Assembly: GCA_027596075.1 (NCBI GenBank)
Contig: JADGJC010000029.1
Location: 156,604-220,603, forward strand
Reading direction: 5' to 3'
DNA: 64,000 nt
Source of the DNA: Rhizophlyctis rosea
Lineage: Eukaryota; Chytridiomycota; Chytridiomycetes; Rhizophlyctidales; Rhizophlyctidaceae
Below the pieces are notes generated by a model. That model saw nothing but the letters and a program-made list of their open reading frames with translations. It ran no database searches and had not been told where the DNA came from. The position numbers and the translations under genes are program-made. Shown piece after piece: positions 22,821 to 35,400 of the stretch; position 1 is the first letter of the stretch, and every line of letters begins with the position of its first letter.

Positions 22821-23583
22821 GGTCTCTCATAGTTTCGTCAGGATGAAGTATTCAACTCATCGTCGTCTTGGGAGGCTACTGTTGTCGTATCAAAAGTCGA
22901 GCGCTTCCTACGTCGGGAGATTGACGAATGACGTTCAGTTCATAATCAACAACCGCAAAATATCAATTTTTCAATGTAGACGATCGTATGCCTCTTCCGT
23001 GCTCGATCAGGGTCCTCGGAGGATAGCGGCTTTTTAAGGTTTTTGACGCAATGTTCGGATTCATTGAACGTTTAGGCATCAGACAGAGAAAAATAGCTTG
23101 GCAGACCAATCCGTGACGGACTGACAATCAACTCCAGAAACATGCAGGGTATATACCGTACGGCAAAGAGGAGGCAAACCTTTAGCGGTTTCGACTGGGC
23201 GTGGTTACTTTGACCAAGGGCAAACTTCGTGACCCCTCCTTCTCTTCTTTCTTCTGATTGAGATGACGGCTTTTCTCTAAGGTATGCTGTGGAAAAGAAA
23301 AGCTTACTGTAGAATGTAATTGCACAATGCTAATCTCTGCTCGGTCAAAGCATCGAGGATATCAAAGTGAGCGGGGGAGCGAAAAAGGGTCCAATGCGAC
23401 CAAATTGCTTACGCAAACCGTCCAGCCCTATTCTTTCGAGACCAACTCTCATGTTGGAAAAGGCTCTCCGGGCTGTCGTGTTTTTGGCTAGTCGCAAGTG
23501 CTGCCAAGTTGTCCTTGCTCCATCTTCATCGCACTGGACTCAGCAGTCGTGACACGATCTCAAAGGCGGTGGCCAACATATCA
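22821..23583. other. Divergent intergenic region
   Basis: About 760 nt separating the divergently transcribed secreted-protein gene and SWD2. Nothing coding is supported. The open frame from 23367 is not conserved-looking. Confidence 0.5.
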
Positions 23584-25471
23584 ATGCCAACACTACGAGG
23601 GCCTGGCGGGGGCGGGCAAGGGGTAGGACTTACGAAGGAGGTGCTACTGACTTTTCAGAGCGGTAAGCCGTATCAGATCTCCCTAGCTTGTGGAAAAGGT
23701 CCTAAACACGCTTTGAAGCCAAGGTGTTCAACGAAAACGAAAAACAAATCACTTCCATCGATTTCGACTGGACAGGAGACTTATGTGCGACCGCTTCAGA
23801 AGACGAGACTATCCATGTATATGACTGCAAGCGTGGGGTGTAAGTGTTTGAATTCACTTCTTACCTTTTGCCCGACTGTGGGAAAGACGGACTATCTCTA
23901 ACGGTCTTCGCCGCCCTTTTTGATCTGTGCTATTTTTCGATCGGCCGCAGAGAGTCTCGTATGACCCGCAGTCAAAAGTACGGGTGTCATCTTGCAAGAT
24001 TCACGCACAAGTCAACGAACATCATATATGCGAGCACGAAGCAGGATCGTAAGTAAACAAAGCTTTGTGCAAGTGGGCACTTGTTGGAGGAAGTAATCGC
24101 GACTTTGTTCATGACAGACGCTATCAGATACATGTCATTGCATGATAACAAGTTCCTGCGATACTTCCGTGGGCATGATGAGAAGTGGGTAGTTTTCATA
24201 GCTGGGCTGTTGTCGCCAAGAGCTGCGCGGAAACAGCAACTGACTTGTGTTCACGCATCAGGGTCGTATCACTTGAGATGGCACCGCACAATGACACATT
24301 CATGTCTGCCTCGTTGGACAGTACCGTTAGACTGTGGGATCTACGTGCAGCGCAATGCCAGGTAAGAGGCATATTCAGCTACTTCAAATCGTATACTAGC
24401 CATTCAAATCGAACTCTGCCCACAGGGACGCATCCACGTCCCAGACAGAAGCCGTCCCTCCGTAACAATGGACCCAGAAGGCGCCATCTTCGCCATCGCC
24501 TACGCCAACCATATCAGCCTTTACGACTTTGAAAATTTTGACATTGGCGCATTCGATACTTTCAATATTGAACCAGCGCGTGGAGAGAAGGTCCCCATCA
24601 TCACCGCCATCTCCTTCTCAAACGATGGCAAGCGGATCCTCGCCTCCACAGCTGGGTCGGCGATGTATGTCCTGAATTCGTATAGAGGCTTTGTGACGCA
24701 TAAGCTGGTTGGGCATCAGAACATCAATTCGGAGGATTTGGTGGGGTGCTTCACGCCGGATTCGCGGTTTGTTATGTGTGGTATGTCTTGACATTGAACC
24801 ATGAGCGTAAAGAGGATGCTGCCACTGGGAAGATGCCAACCGCCTCTTTCACCCACCCCAAAATAGGATCATCAACAGGCACCGTCCACTTTTGGGACTT
24901 GGGGCCTTCCCCAGAAGACGCACAAAACGAAATGGCCCCACCAGAGACAGAAATCACCACACGACCATTCTCTGAAATTGGGGGGCACGAGGACACCACA
25001 CGGACTGTCGGGTTCAATCCAACATATGCCATGTGCATCACGGCGGATTCCTCATTGGTGAGTGGGATAGGAGTGTCAAGGATCATGTCCATTTTTTTCC
25101 GCAACCGATCCCGATTCCCCATCATTGCTCCAGTCAATGCAAATGGTGGTTTCAATAATTCACGATCGAAGATTGATCTTTGTCTGTGATGACTTCCATA
25201 CTGGTTGGCGGACCTACATTCGTGTAATCTCCTTGCCCGCCAATCGATACGTTCATCATATATTATGTCTTATAAGCGATGTTCTGATCCTTCCATCGTA
25301 CACGTCAAACAGGCTTTTTGGACACCAACCCTCGATAAAGTAGATGGATCGACCACTTACAATCCAGCGGAATGGACAGATTCGCCAGCGACCGCTCCAA
25401 CAACACTTCCCACAAGATCGTCTTCAGCCATGGGGAAGCGGCCTTCCCACGCGATGGATATCGACACATGA
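23584..25471 (+). CDS. SWD2: WD40 protein Swd2/WDR82 of COMPASS and the 3'-end processing complex (8 exons)
   Basis: Exons 23584-23662, 23719-23839, 23951-24048, 24118-24184, 24262-24361, 24426-24780, 24867-25057 and 25313-25471 join in phase to about 389 aa. Family blocks are [100 protein letters not shown] and the final [12 protein letters not shown]82/Swd2 works in the Set1 COMPASS H3K4 methyltransferase and in transcription termination complexes. The Gly-rich start ([13 protein letters not shown]) and the Ser/Thr/Pro-rich tail after the propeller, ending [11 protein letters not shown], are extra to the animal protein and may be disordered. The ATG at 23584 is the only in-frame one upstream of [11 protein letters not shown]. 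Confidence 0.93.
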
Positions 25472-25611
25472 AGTCCCCACAACACTCCAACCCTTTCTGT
25501 AAATATTGAATTTTGTATATACTCATGTGAAAAAAATGACAGAGCAAGTTCTATTTTACAATTATGTACATGGTGCTGTGAGAGTGATTTGTCACATTTT
25601 GTTATGCTGTT

Positions 25612-28432
25612 TTAGTTGGACGGACCGGATTCCTGCAATTTGGGTTTTTTCGCATCCGTACCGTCAGCATCGTCGCCGGCTGTGGCCATGTCTTCTGGCT
25701 TTCTCTTTGATGATGTTGGAGCATCCGCACCATTGGCAGGACCGGATGACGGTGCCTCAGCCTTTGGTTTAGAGGAGTTGTTCTTCGCTGCGCTTTTGGT
25801 TCCAGCCTTCGCCTAGTGCCCCAAATCGCGCTATTAGCACTTGATTGCAGTAAAGGCATTCCAAGTTCGACGCTTACCATAGGACCCCAGTTCCTCGTGG
25901 GATTTTCTTGGAATCGAACTAGTTTGATCTTCCGCGACGGCGGGTCCGCATTGGGATGTTTGGTGAAACTGATATCAAGCCTGAGAGTGGGCGAGACGCG
26001 TCAATACATCGACCATGGAAGGTGAATACGACGTTATACTAACGTTCTTGGCTTCTGCAAGATGATTGTTCCCGGCGCATTTGGCAGCTGCCGTTTGACT
26101 GGGTTTTCTTCTACCCATTTGCGCATGATATCCCACATGACGGTAGATGGGGCATTGGTCTTGATGGAGCCCGCCATGGCATGTGAAATTGAAACTTTGA
26201 AGCCGAGATGAAGGATTGCCGAACTGCATAGGAATGTTATCAGAAACCGTCTCAAACTTGGCACTTCTCTTGTTTCCGTACCAAATGCCGGACATTGGTG
26301 GTGTGTTGGAATGAACGACCCCAGTCAATGCGGGAAGGGTATAGTAGAGAGGAATAGGCAATTCCTGTGGGCAAAACGTAAGTAAAGCGATTGTGTTCAG
26401 ATGCGAATGGCGGTGACATGTCCTGTCAGCTCAATCTGGATGTCATACCTCAAATGCCACTGTCAACATCCCCTGCATTCTCGGACTAGTTCCATATTTC
26501 TTGGGTTCAGCTTTGATATGGCGGAGCATTTGTGCGAGGAACTGACGGTCGTGGATTGGTGCAGCCCAGAACGGTCCTCCGGTCTATTGATGTTCAGCGT
26601 AAGCGGTTGTGTGCATATGCATGATAAGCGCAATCAAAAACGTACATGGGACCTCTTTCCGCAATGTTGACATGCCTGGTTGACAACCGGGCCCGTAACA
26701 GGACCACCTTTTCCTAAACCATCAAGATCATAGGTTTTGCCAATCTGTTGCGTTTCGAATGTCTTGCAGCCGATGCAGCTGTAGACGAGGCCCGATTTGC
26801 TGTCGAGGTCCAATTCAGACACTTTCACATGGATGCACACGTTTGTAGTAACGTAACTTACCCAGCCGCGGCCTTCACCTGCGCTGCAGATGTATACACA
26901 CGAACAAACACTCGTACGTAAAAGTCGATGCTGAAACTGGCAAGGGGAGCGATGTATCTTTTGTAGCGAGCAGCAGTGGTTGAAAGGGTGTGGAGAAGGA
27001 TTCTGAGAGCCTGAGGTATTCATCAGTTGTTGCGCTTTGCGAGCAATAGCAGCGATAGCGCGTACCAATTCATGGCAATATGGGGCATTGGGGATCGGCA
27101 TACCACCATATTTTGCCCAGCAGGCTTCCGGTTGGCTTCCTGCCAGAACGGCCAGATCCGTACAAGTGATGCAGAGAAGGCCTTCAAAAAATACCGTTAG
27201 ATACATGGATTGCTCACGTCACCGACTTCCGCTAGTCACCTCCTTCTGAGACTGCTTGCACAGCTCCATCCAGAAAGGGAGCAGCTGAACCGTACGGATC
27301 CTGTACATCCGCACATTAGCGCTGTTCGATTTTACAAGCGCCAGATGCACATACCAAATCAATAACGTCATATCGCTTATTCGAAGATAAAGCTTGATAC
27401 ATTGCAAAGCTGCGCATGTCTTTGAGTTGATGTTTACCTCCGCGAAAGTGACGAAACGGGTTCATACCTGGCATCTCCCACAGTCGGCGTTACCCGATCC
27501 TCTACCCCATTGTCCTTGGCATTTCTTTCAATGGCATCAACAGCAGTTGGCAGTAAATCGTTCGCCACAATGTTTCCCACATGATCCAGTTCCTTTGCGT
27601 AACGAATAGATCTCAATCCACTCGCCGCCAGAGCCTCCAACACATTGAACTTGTGGTTCTTCAAGTCCGGTGTGTCATCCTGCTCGGCTGGGTCGTCAAG
27701 CTTGATCTCTTCTAGAGTGTCTAGCCATCGCAAAGGTGAAGCAGCGGCCTCAAAGTCAAAGTTGGCGCGTTTTTCCTTTCGACGAGCGGGTTTGGACAGT
27801 TCTTTATTCGAGGACGCAGTGGCGGACGGGTCCAGTGGGGTTGAATTTGTGGTATCGACTTCCATGGACTTCACAGATGGTGAGTCCGTTTTCTCCTTTA
27901 CGCTATCAGCCTTCACATCATCGTCAGATGCTGCCCTTTCAACTGAGCCACGCGAAAGGTTAGACCTGGCAAAATGGAAAGTTACGACTATAATACCTTT
28001 TCTCGCAAGCTGCCGTTCTGTTCGATTTGGCTTGCCTCGAACGCGCTCAGTCAAGAAGATCTTACTCCAAGTATTTATGGCAGCGACAGACTGCCGAGAA
28101 AGATATGACGCATTCACACGTTAGTCAGGACCCTTCTAGTTGAAGGCTTCCAGGGTTGCGCAAAATCATTCATACCAGGTCACGGTTGAACTCCTGCACA
28201 GGATTGTAAAACACCGCGTTGGATGGGAAGGAAATACAAGCTTGACCTGTTATTCAATGGGAGACTTGCGCGTTAAAACATGCACTCACCCATTACACCA
28301 CCAAGACCAGGAATGTTGTTGTTGTTTACCTTCCGTTACAAAGACCCTGCCGTGTTCCTCGCGCGATTTGAAACTCGGCGTCGCTTCACGATGGTCCACA
28401 CGCTTCTTTTTCTTCTCGCTCTTGTCAGCCAT
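25612..28432 (-). CDS. TRM1: tRNA (guanine26-N2,N2) dimethyltransferase (multi-exon)
   Basis: Dimethylates G26 of tRNAs. From the ATG at 28432 ([20 protein letters not shown]) exon 1 (28432-28330) joins exon 2 (28246-28176: [18 protein letters not shown]) and exon 3 (from 28090: [13 protein letters not shown]). Then come the SAM-binding blocks [20 protein letters not shown] and [20 protein letters not shown], the catalytic region [16 protein letters not shown], and [17 protein letters not shown] CxxC...CxxC zinc-ribbon-like pair ([12 protein letters not shown] and QACQHCG) and the C-terminal domain ([32 protein letters not shown]) follow. The tail is Lys/Ala/Ser-rich with [20 protein letters not shown] before it, and the stop is at 25614-25612. 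The insert around residues 100-160 is acidic and Ser-rich. About ten exons are implied. The N-terminal Lys-rich stretch could be a nuclear signal. Confidence 0.93.
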
Positions 28433-28780
28433 CGTGCAAACAGTATCGGTTTCAACCGTGAGAAAGTGATGCGATGCAGGAAATGTGCAAGAGAAAGGAG
28501 CTTTGGGAGAGGATATTTTTGGACACACGAAGTGTGGCTTACTGCAGCATTGCTGTGCCGCTGAGGTGGCTTATTCGTTCGATGTCGGAATTGATCGGGC
28601 TTGTCACTCAGCAGTCACATTCGGCACATTCGCATACCCTCCCTTTCATCTTTGCTCATCCCATCGTCAAGGGCTTCCCAGTACCCCTATCCACTGGCAA
28701 ATACGCTAGAGGTCAGCAGTGCCATCAGCACCACTGGGCTCCTTCTTGAGGTCACTGACAGAGGTCGCACACTTTAAACC
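28433..28780. promoter_or_regulatory. Short divergent promoter region of TRM1 and SDH1
   Basis: The start codons of TRM1 (minus) and SDH1 (plus) are 348 nt apart, so both promoters must share this stretch or lie within the 5' UTRs. I did not find a convincing TATA box; the role is inferred from position alone. Confidence 0.5.
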
Positions 28781-31295
28781 ATGTTCCGCCTTGCGACGCG
28801 CCTGGTAAGTTGCGGAAAATCTCAGATGTTACCTTATGCGCGGTACTCACCAGCGGCGATGTCCTTTAGCACTCGCGCCCGGCGTCTGTATCAGGTTTGC
28901 TATCACATATTCTGAAAAGCAGGATTAATTGGCTGGTAGAAGGGCACTGACAGCCTTTTCAGGAGTCAGTCGCGGGTTCCACAACACCGCAGTATCCAAG
29001 CGCATCGCAGCCAGTTCTCCTTTGAGAGCAACCGCTGCACAGGTATTGTTATCTTCTTACTCGCCTTCCTCGTTGCCAAGGGACCTTAATGGACGATCTT
29101 ATTTCTTAGACTCCCCTTTCCTCATCATACCCCATCATCGATCATACTTACGATGCCATTGTAGTCGGCGCTGGTGGAGCCGGTTTGCGGGCCGCATTCG
29201 GCTTGGCCAAGGAAGGATTCAAGACAGCTTGTATTACCAAATTATTCCCTACTCGGTCGCATACTGTTGCGGCCCAAGGGGGTATCAATGCTGCCATTGG
29301 AAACATGCATGAGGATGATTGGCGGTGGCACATGTATGATACCGTGAAAGGGTCAGATTGGTTGGGTAAGCGGTCACAGATGAAGCTGTTGCCCTCCATA
29401 TTGGTCATTTATGGGATTTGGATTTGTAGGTGATCAGGATGCAATCCACTACATGTGCAAGGAGGCACCCCAAACTGTCATCGAATTGGAACATTACGGT
29501 GTGCCTTTCTCACGTACCGAAGAGGGAAAGATTTACCAGCGAGCATTTGGTGGGCAAAGTCGGAACTTCGGGAAAGGTGGGTTGTTAAAACCTCAAATCC
29601 GATGCTCATGTTTGTGAATATTGACGGAGATACAAATTGGGTATAGGTGGGCAAGCTCAACGGTGTGCGGCTGTGGCTGACCGTACCGGACACGCCATCC
29701 TGCATACTCTTTACGGGCAATCCCTAAAGTACGATACCACATACTTCATCGAGTACTTCGCCTTGGATCTGATCATGGAAAATGGTACTGTGATAAGATG
29801 AGCCACCGCGATCGTATGCAGTCCGGGAATCCTTATATTTTTTTACGCAGGTGAATGTCGCGGTGTCATTGCTCTCAGTATGGAGGATGGAACTCTCCAC
29901 CGCTTCCGGGCACACAAAACTGTTCTTGCAACGGGCGGTTACGGTCGTGCCTACTTCTCCTGCACGTCCGCACACACCTGCACTGGTGATGGAAACGCCA
30001 TGGTCGCCCGCGCTGGTCTCCCACTTCAGGATCTTGAGTTTGTGCAATTCCACCCTACCGGTATCTACGGTGCAGGTTGCCTGATTACGGAAGGTTCTCG
30101 TGGAGAGGGAGGGTACCTTTTGAACTCCGAGGGTGAACGTTTCATGGAACGTTACGCTCCCAGTGCGAAGGACTTGGCCAGTCGTGATGTCGTCAGTCGT
30201 TCCATGACTATCGAGATCAGGGAGGGACGTGGTGTTGGGCCCGAGAAAGATCACATCTACCTTCAACTCAGTCACTTGCCCGCGGAAGTTTTGAAGGAAC
30301 GTCTCCCTGGTATCTCTGAGACGGCTGCCATCTTCGCTGGTAAGCATATGATATTGCATGTCTAGGGCTTGATAATCTTCTTGACCGGACTTTCTTAGGT
30401 GTTGACGTGACCAAGGAGCCCATCCCTGTGCTTCCCACAGTCCACTACAACATGGGAGGTATCCCTACTCGCTACACCGGTGAAGTCATCACATTCAAGG
30501 TGAATTTTCTGACATTTTAAAGAGTCAGCCCAATTCAGTAAGCTGACAAAGTATCTCAGGATGGGAAGGACGAAGTTGTTCCTGGTCTTTACGCCGCTGG
30601 CGAGGCTGGTTGTGTTTCCGTCCATGGAGCCAACCGTCTCGGTGCAAACTCCCTTTTGGACATCGTCGTCTTCGGGCGCGCTGCCGCACTACACATCAAA
30701 GATACCCTCAAACCTGGCACCCCTCACCGTGATCTTCCCAAGGACGCTGGCGCGGCAACCATTGCTAACCTCGACAAGTTGCGTTACGCTGATGGTCGCA
30801 ACCCCACTGCCAACGTGCGATTGGAAATGCAGAAAGTCATGCAGAGCGATGCTGCGGTGTTCAGGACGGAGGAGAGTTTGCGGGATGGCCAGAAGAGGAT
30901 TGACGCCGTTGCGCAGAAGCTGCATGATTTGAAGACGACGGACCGGGGCTTGATCTGGAACACAGATCTTGTGGAGACTTTGGAGTTGCAGAACTTGATG
31001 ACGAATGCTGTTCAGGTTGGTTGATCATGTTTTCATTGGTGTTGACTGAAAAGCATTCTCTAAAACTGCAATTTCCAAAAAGACAATGCACTCTGCTGCT
31101 GAGCGCAAGGAATCTCGGGGCGCTCACGCACGAGAGGATTACACCGAGCGTGACGACAAGAACTGGATGAAGCACACTCTATCATGGCACGACCCTCAAA
31201 GTGGCAAGGTGGACTTGGTGTACAGACCAGTCATTGACAAAACGCTAGATGAGAGCGAGATGAAGCCCGTGCCACCTGTGAAGCGTGTGTACTAG
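28781..31295 (+). CDS. SDH1: Succinate dehydrogenase flavoprotein subunit (about 11 exons)
   Basis: Catalytic FAD subunit of complex II, oxidising succinate to fumarate. After the presequence (start MFRLATRL) the mature protein shows the dinucleotide fold [19 protein letters not shown], the FAD-linking histidine block [89 protein letters not shown] and the C-terminal [15 protein letters not shown]. Exons from 29110 onward (29110-29365, 29430-29576, 29647-29784, 29851-30339, 30399-30499, 30560-31014, 31083-31295) are secure. The presequence exons are provisional: 28781-28804, 28854-28894, then 28940 on, which keep phase but use introns of 45-49 nt. The residues from 28940, including the stretch up to ATAAQ, are needed to join to [15 protein letters not shown]. 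Confidence 0.95.
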
Positions 31296-31400
31296 AAATC
31301 TGTTCCAAGCTTGGGGATGGAATTTGCATTTGTAATATACATATTTGGAAAGGGGTATATTGTGATTTTGTTGATGTGGATTTTGGCTACTTAGATGTGC

Positions 31401-31825
31401 TTATCCGTTCAGATTGTCGACGCTTTCTCCGCCAATAACAGCCTCAGAAGCGTTCACGGAGTTGCGCCCTAGTTGTACGCCTGTTGCGGATGCAGACTAG
31501 ATGGGATGAATCAGATCGCCGTGCGGAAAAAATGAACAAGAGACGAACTTACCTTTGCTTCCAACAAACTCAACTTCCGCTCCAATTGACTAAGTTTACT
31601 ACCTAGACTTGCAAGAGACTGGCGGGCATGGAGGTCTGGTGATCAAAAGGAGCGGATTGGAGTATATGTAAGGGTTCAGCTCATCGTGTGGGCATCCATT
31701 GACAAGTCCAACCCACCAAAGCGTGTCAAGAACCCCGTCATCTGGTGCATTCCCATGACAATGCCTTCTATCATGTCCCGGTTGTCCCAGTCTTCTTGTA
31801 TGACTGAGTTCAGCTCTTTTGACAT
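31401..31825 (-). CDS. BRK1: BRICK1, subunit of the SCAR/WAVE complex (3 exons)
   Basis: Exons 31825-31717, 31635-31553 and 31496-31401 join in phase to about 95 aa. Family blocks are VIQEDWDNRDMIEGIV (animal form QREIHQDWANREYIE), MTGFLTRFDLHARQSLASLG and KLSQLERKLSLLEAK. BRK1 is a small helical protein that forms part of the trimeric coiled-coil core of the WAVE regulatory complex, which activates Arp2/3 for branched actin. The family is about 75 aa, so the tail after LLEAK (ATGVQLGRNSVNASEAVIGG) is a short extension. The start is the ATG giving MSKELNSV; no in-frame ATG was seen further upstream. Confidence 0.9.
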
Positions 31826-33008
31826 GGCGAGTTGTAATGTGTGTTTTGATTTGAGAATTTGCAGAGGGGAGGAAGTGGGCCTGGAAAGGCGGGAATCTTC
31901 AGGGTCCTGGACGGCGCAGGCAGGTGGCTTTCGTGATTAGCTGATCACCACCATAAACTCAACTTCCCTCGCTTCCCTCGGCTTTCCTACATCTCGATCC
32001 TCCGCATCCACTAACTTGGCTTCCCATGCGCTTTATGTATCACAAAATGCCTTGCTCGATTCATCAAGTAACACTTACAAAGCGGTTATAGTATTTCATG
32101 TTCATTTCTGCCAGTGGGAGATCGTCACAAAACCTGCACCGCGCAAAGGGGTTTCGCCAGAGAATATTCATTTAGAGAACGAACAAAGTTTGTCCGATAT
32201 TTGCACCGTGTTCAACCGCAACGGAAGGTCCTCTGCGGTTTAAATGAATTGTCGATGACAAGTATGACATGAAGCGCGCTGCTTGATGACAGTTCATTCA
32301 TAGAGCTGGTGGTATGGGATATTATCACTACTGTAGAATCTGGTTGCATCTTTGCGCACCATTAGTTGGCCGAATATGGTAACGGCGGTGCTTACGGCCA
32401 TTCCTTATTGAGGATTGAGAATTATGTTGATGATACAGGAAGAGCATTTGGGCAAGGAGTGTGATGGAAGTGCTTGGACGGCTTCAAGCCAAGGCTAGCT
32501 GAAAGGGAAAATAACGGAAAGAACAAGGTGATAGCATGACGGACCGGGAATCCAGCCGCCGTAGAGAGTCAGCTAGCATATCAGCTCATGGTCCCTGAGA
32601 TGCAGCTTTCAGGACCGGATTGATATCATGCAGTCGCCGAGAGGGTATGGAGAATGGGAAATGCTTAGTGCTGGCGACCACTTTCGCGTTTTAAAATCTC
32701 CTCTGATTATTAAATCTGGTATTGTCTTTCATATGGCGAAGAGCAAATACACGTCGGTCATATTGACGTCCTCCCAGGTATGCGGCATTGACAAAAAGGT
32801 GAGAATGCCCGTCTTCTGCTTTTGGAAAGTATCTTTTGCTTAGGTCGAACGGAGCGCCATTCAATGTCAGCTTCACATTCAACAACAAGGGCATTTTTGA
32901 TGACCCATAAGCATTGTCAAAACATTGTGATTGATCATGTACAAATGACGCGGATGTGTCGACAACTCAAGAATTCTATACATTAAAACAACTCTTGCCC
33001 CTCCTCCC
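31826..33008. other. Intergenic region
   Basis: About 1.2 kb upstream of BRK1 and downstream of ZMYND10, both on the minus strand. It contains only short open frames without splice support (for example at 32016 and 32691). It should hold the BRK1 promoter. Confidence 0.5.
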
Positions 33009-35033
33009 TCACTGATCACTTGGCCGTAGCAGCAGATCACACGCTGGTTTATGAGCTTTCCATGCCTTCACCTGGCAGGGGCGACTGGTTTCCACGATTA
33101 GAATACCAGAGTCTCCCCCTGAACATATGATTCTCTCCCACTCACCTGCAATACCACTCATTTTTACACCGGGAACATCGTTGCATGGCGGTCTGGCCGC
33201 ATTGCGCGCATTTGGGCTCTGCCAACATAGACTCGAATTCGTCTAGATCGTACATGGCTGCTAGACTGATTCATTTATACGGACGTGCCATCAGTGTCTG
33301 ACCAAAAGAGCACATCAAAAGTAAATGGAATATGGGTGCCAACCTCTTGGCAGTTTCCCTCATCGACTGATCCATTCCGCTAAACAGTGTGCGCTTGTGG
33401 TCTTCTGCTAGCTGCTTCCAGTTGACGTCTTTGATGATTTCGTCATACATTTCTGGAATCTACACATCATGGACGGCGATATCTCTTAGTTCCAAGAATG
33501 TTTGGACTGAGATGCACGAAACTTTCAAGCCGCACCTGCTCCACTTGCAATCCCCGCTTCAATATATCAGCACTTTCCGGCGCTTTGAAGAGACTGAGCT
33601 CAATCAGGTGTCTCTCGAGATCTTTGAGGATGGATAGTTGGTCCTCCAATGTTTCGTTTAGGTATGCCTGAAGCTGGTGCAATTGCAAGCAGGGGTTCAG
33701 CAAATTACGTGGGCACTGAGAAACGTGTTCTCCTCCTGACACATACTCGCAAAATAACAGACTGCCGCTGGGTGTTATATTCGTACTTCTTTCGGCATTC
33801 CGGTTCGATGAGCATATTGTATAGCGATAGCCATACCTGAGGAATAGTCAGTGAGAGAAGTTCCTGATTTTGCGCCCTATAACACAGGAGCTCACCTGCG
33901 CCTCCACCTTACACAGCCTAGGCAACTCATCCCGTGGAACTTCCGTCCACGTCCCATCTTCAAATCTAGCGAACTGCTTGTTGGCTTTTCGTTTCAACCA
34001 AGGTGCTCGCTCAATCAGGTAGACACAAGAGCAGATCATGTCATGAAAATTGATAATGCGGGTCATGGCGCTGAGCGGAAGTTCCGTGATGTAATCTGTG
34101 AGGTATCTGAATATAGAAAGTGTGTTGATGGCGATGCTGAAGTCGAGTTCGATCTTGTTTCTGTCCAAGTGCTATGTGCAATTCCAGAGGTTTCAGTCAT
34201 CATATTGACCGAAACATTGTGACGGGAAACAACTTACCTGGCTTTCATCAACATTCAGGAGATCTTTGGCTGTTTTCGTTTCTTCAAAGTTGACGTCTTC
34301 CCTAGCAGCGGAGATCAGCACGCGCGAGGCGATCCTGGTTCATCGAGAGAAGACGGCAACGTACCAAGCGTTCAGCAATGTCAACTTCCTTGCACAATAG
34401 TCAATCAAGTCTAACACAGCATCACCCGCCGCAATGCATGCATCTTTGTTGAATAATGCTATCTCCAGCAGGTTGACTAACGTTGCTTCGTGATATAGCT
34501 GTGCATAGGATGGATGGTATGAGCGAAAGGAATTTGGCTTTGGCCTTCACCTCCCTCAACCTACCATGAAATAAGCCTTCAAACTATTCTTCTTAGTCAC
34601 ACCCTGTGAATGAAGACTCGGGAAGATCTTGCTTTTCCAAGTTTCTGTTACCAAGAGGTCGTGGATGAGGTTTGGGATCTGAAGTGGAAGCATCAGGACG
34701 GTGACCACTGAAACTGCAGCGGTCGATTATCACCTTATCGAACGTAACGAGCGCTTCTGTGACGTACTCCTCACTTTGGCTCACAGCATTAGCGTGTGCC
34801 TACAGGAAAGAATAAGCGAGCTAGTTATGGCTTCCGATACAGGTTGGATACCAACCTGGATGTTGAGCTTCTCGAGGACTTCATGATGTTTCATCCATCT
34901 GGATATATACATTGATTAGCAGCTGACTCCATTACTGTTGGACTCATTTGTGAACATACTTTTCGTTCCCGAACTGCTTTAATGACGTTTTCTGCAGACC
35001 CTGCACAAGTCGTTCCACCTCGAAGGCTGACAT
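33009..35033 (-). CDS. ZMYND10: ZMYND10, dynein axonemal assembly factor with C-terminal MYND zinc finger (multi-exon)
   Basis: The start MSAFEVERLVQGLQKTSLKQ and MKHHEVLEKLNIQ match the N-terminus of ZMYND10. They are followed by YHEATLVNLLEIALFNKDAC, AGDAVLDLIDYCARKLTLLN, IELDFSIAINTLSIFRYLTD, LPLSAMTRIINFHDM and RLCKVEAQVW, which align in order with the animal protein. It ends in a MYND zinc finger (CAQCGQTAMQRCSRCKNEWY, then CQVKAWKAHKPACD), stop at 33011-33009. In animals and algae ZMYND10 works with HSP90 co-chaperones in the cytoplasm to assemble dynein heavy chains, so its presence implies a motile flagellum. About nine introns are implied by splice sites between these blocks. The join NEWYCSRPCQVK across one intron is in phase. 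Confidence 0.9.
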
Positions 35034-35400
35034 GTTGCTATCAGCGTTGGCTTACAGTTGGAGGCTTGAAGAGAAAGCAGCGTGAGTGTCTATGTATCCA
35101 ACCGGTATCCATGCAGATAGTTTAGGTTATGATGGAATAGACTCGCTCAGAATATGAAATGGATCTCTTCGACATAAGTGGGGGAGAGAAAGGTGTTGAG
35201 GGACTCCCGAGTGCACTGACAAAGAACGAAAGAACGAAACGCGAGGGAAACGTGGCGCATGTGCTTAGGTCACGGATTGCCAGGGCCAGCGCGATCATCA
35301 TCCTGATGATGAATCGATAAATGGGCAGCCCACAACACGACAGTTCCTTTTCTCACCAACATTTTTATTTTTATCGCCTGTGTCAATATAAACAAACAAT
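35034..35400. promoter_or_regulatory. Divergent promoter region of ZMYND10 and ALKBH6
   Basis: The start codons of the two genes are 367 nt apart on opposite strands. No specific motif was identified; the role is inferred from position. Confidence 0.45.

Noticed and set aside
27645..28124. Plus-strand open frame of about 160 codons
   Set aside because: It is the reverse complement of TRM1 exon 3, whose minus-strand reading has clear methyltransferase motifs.
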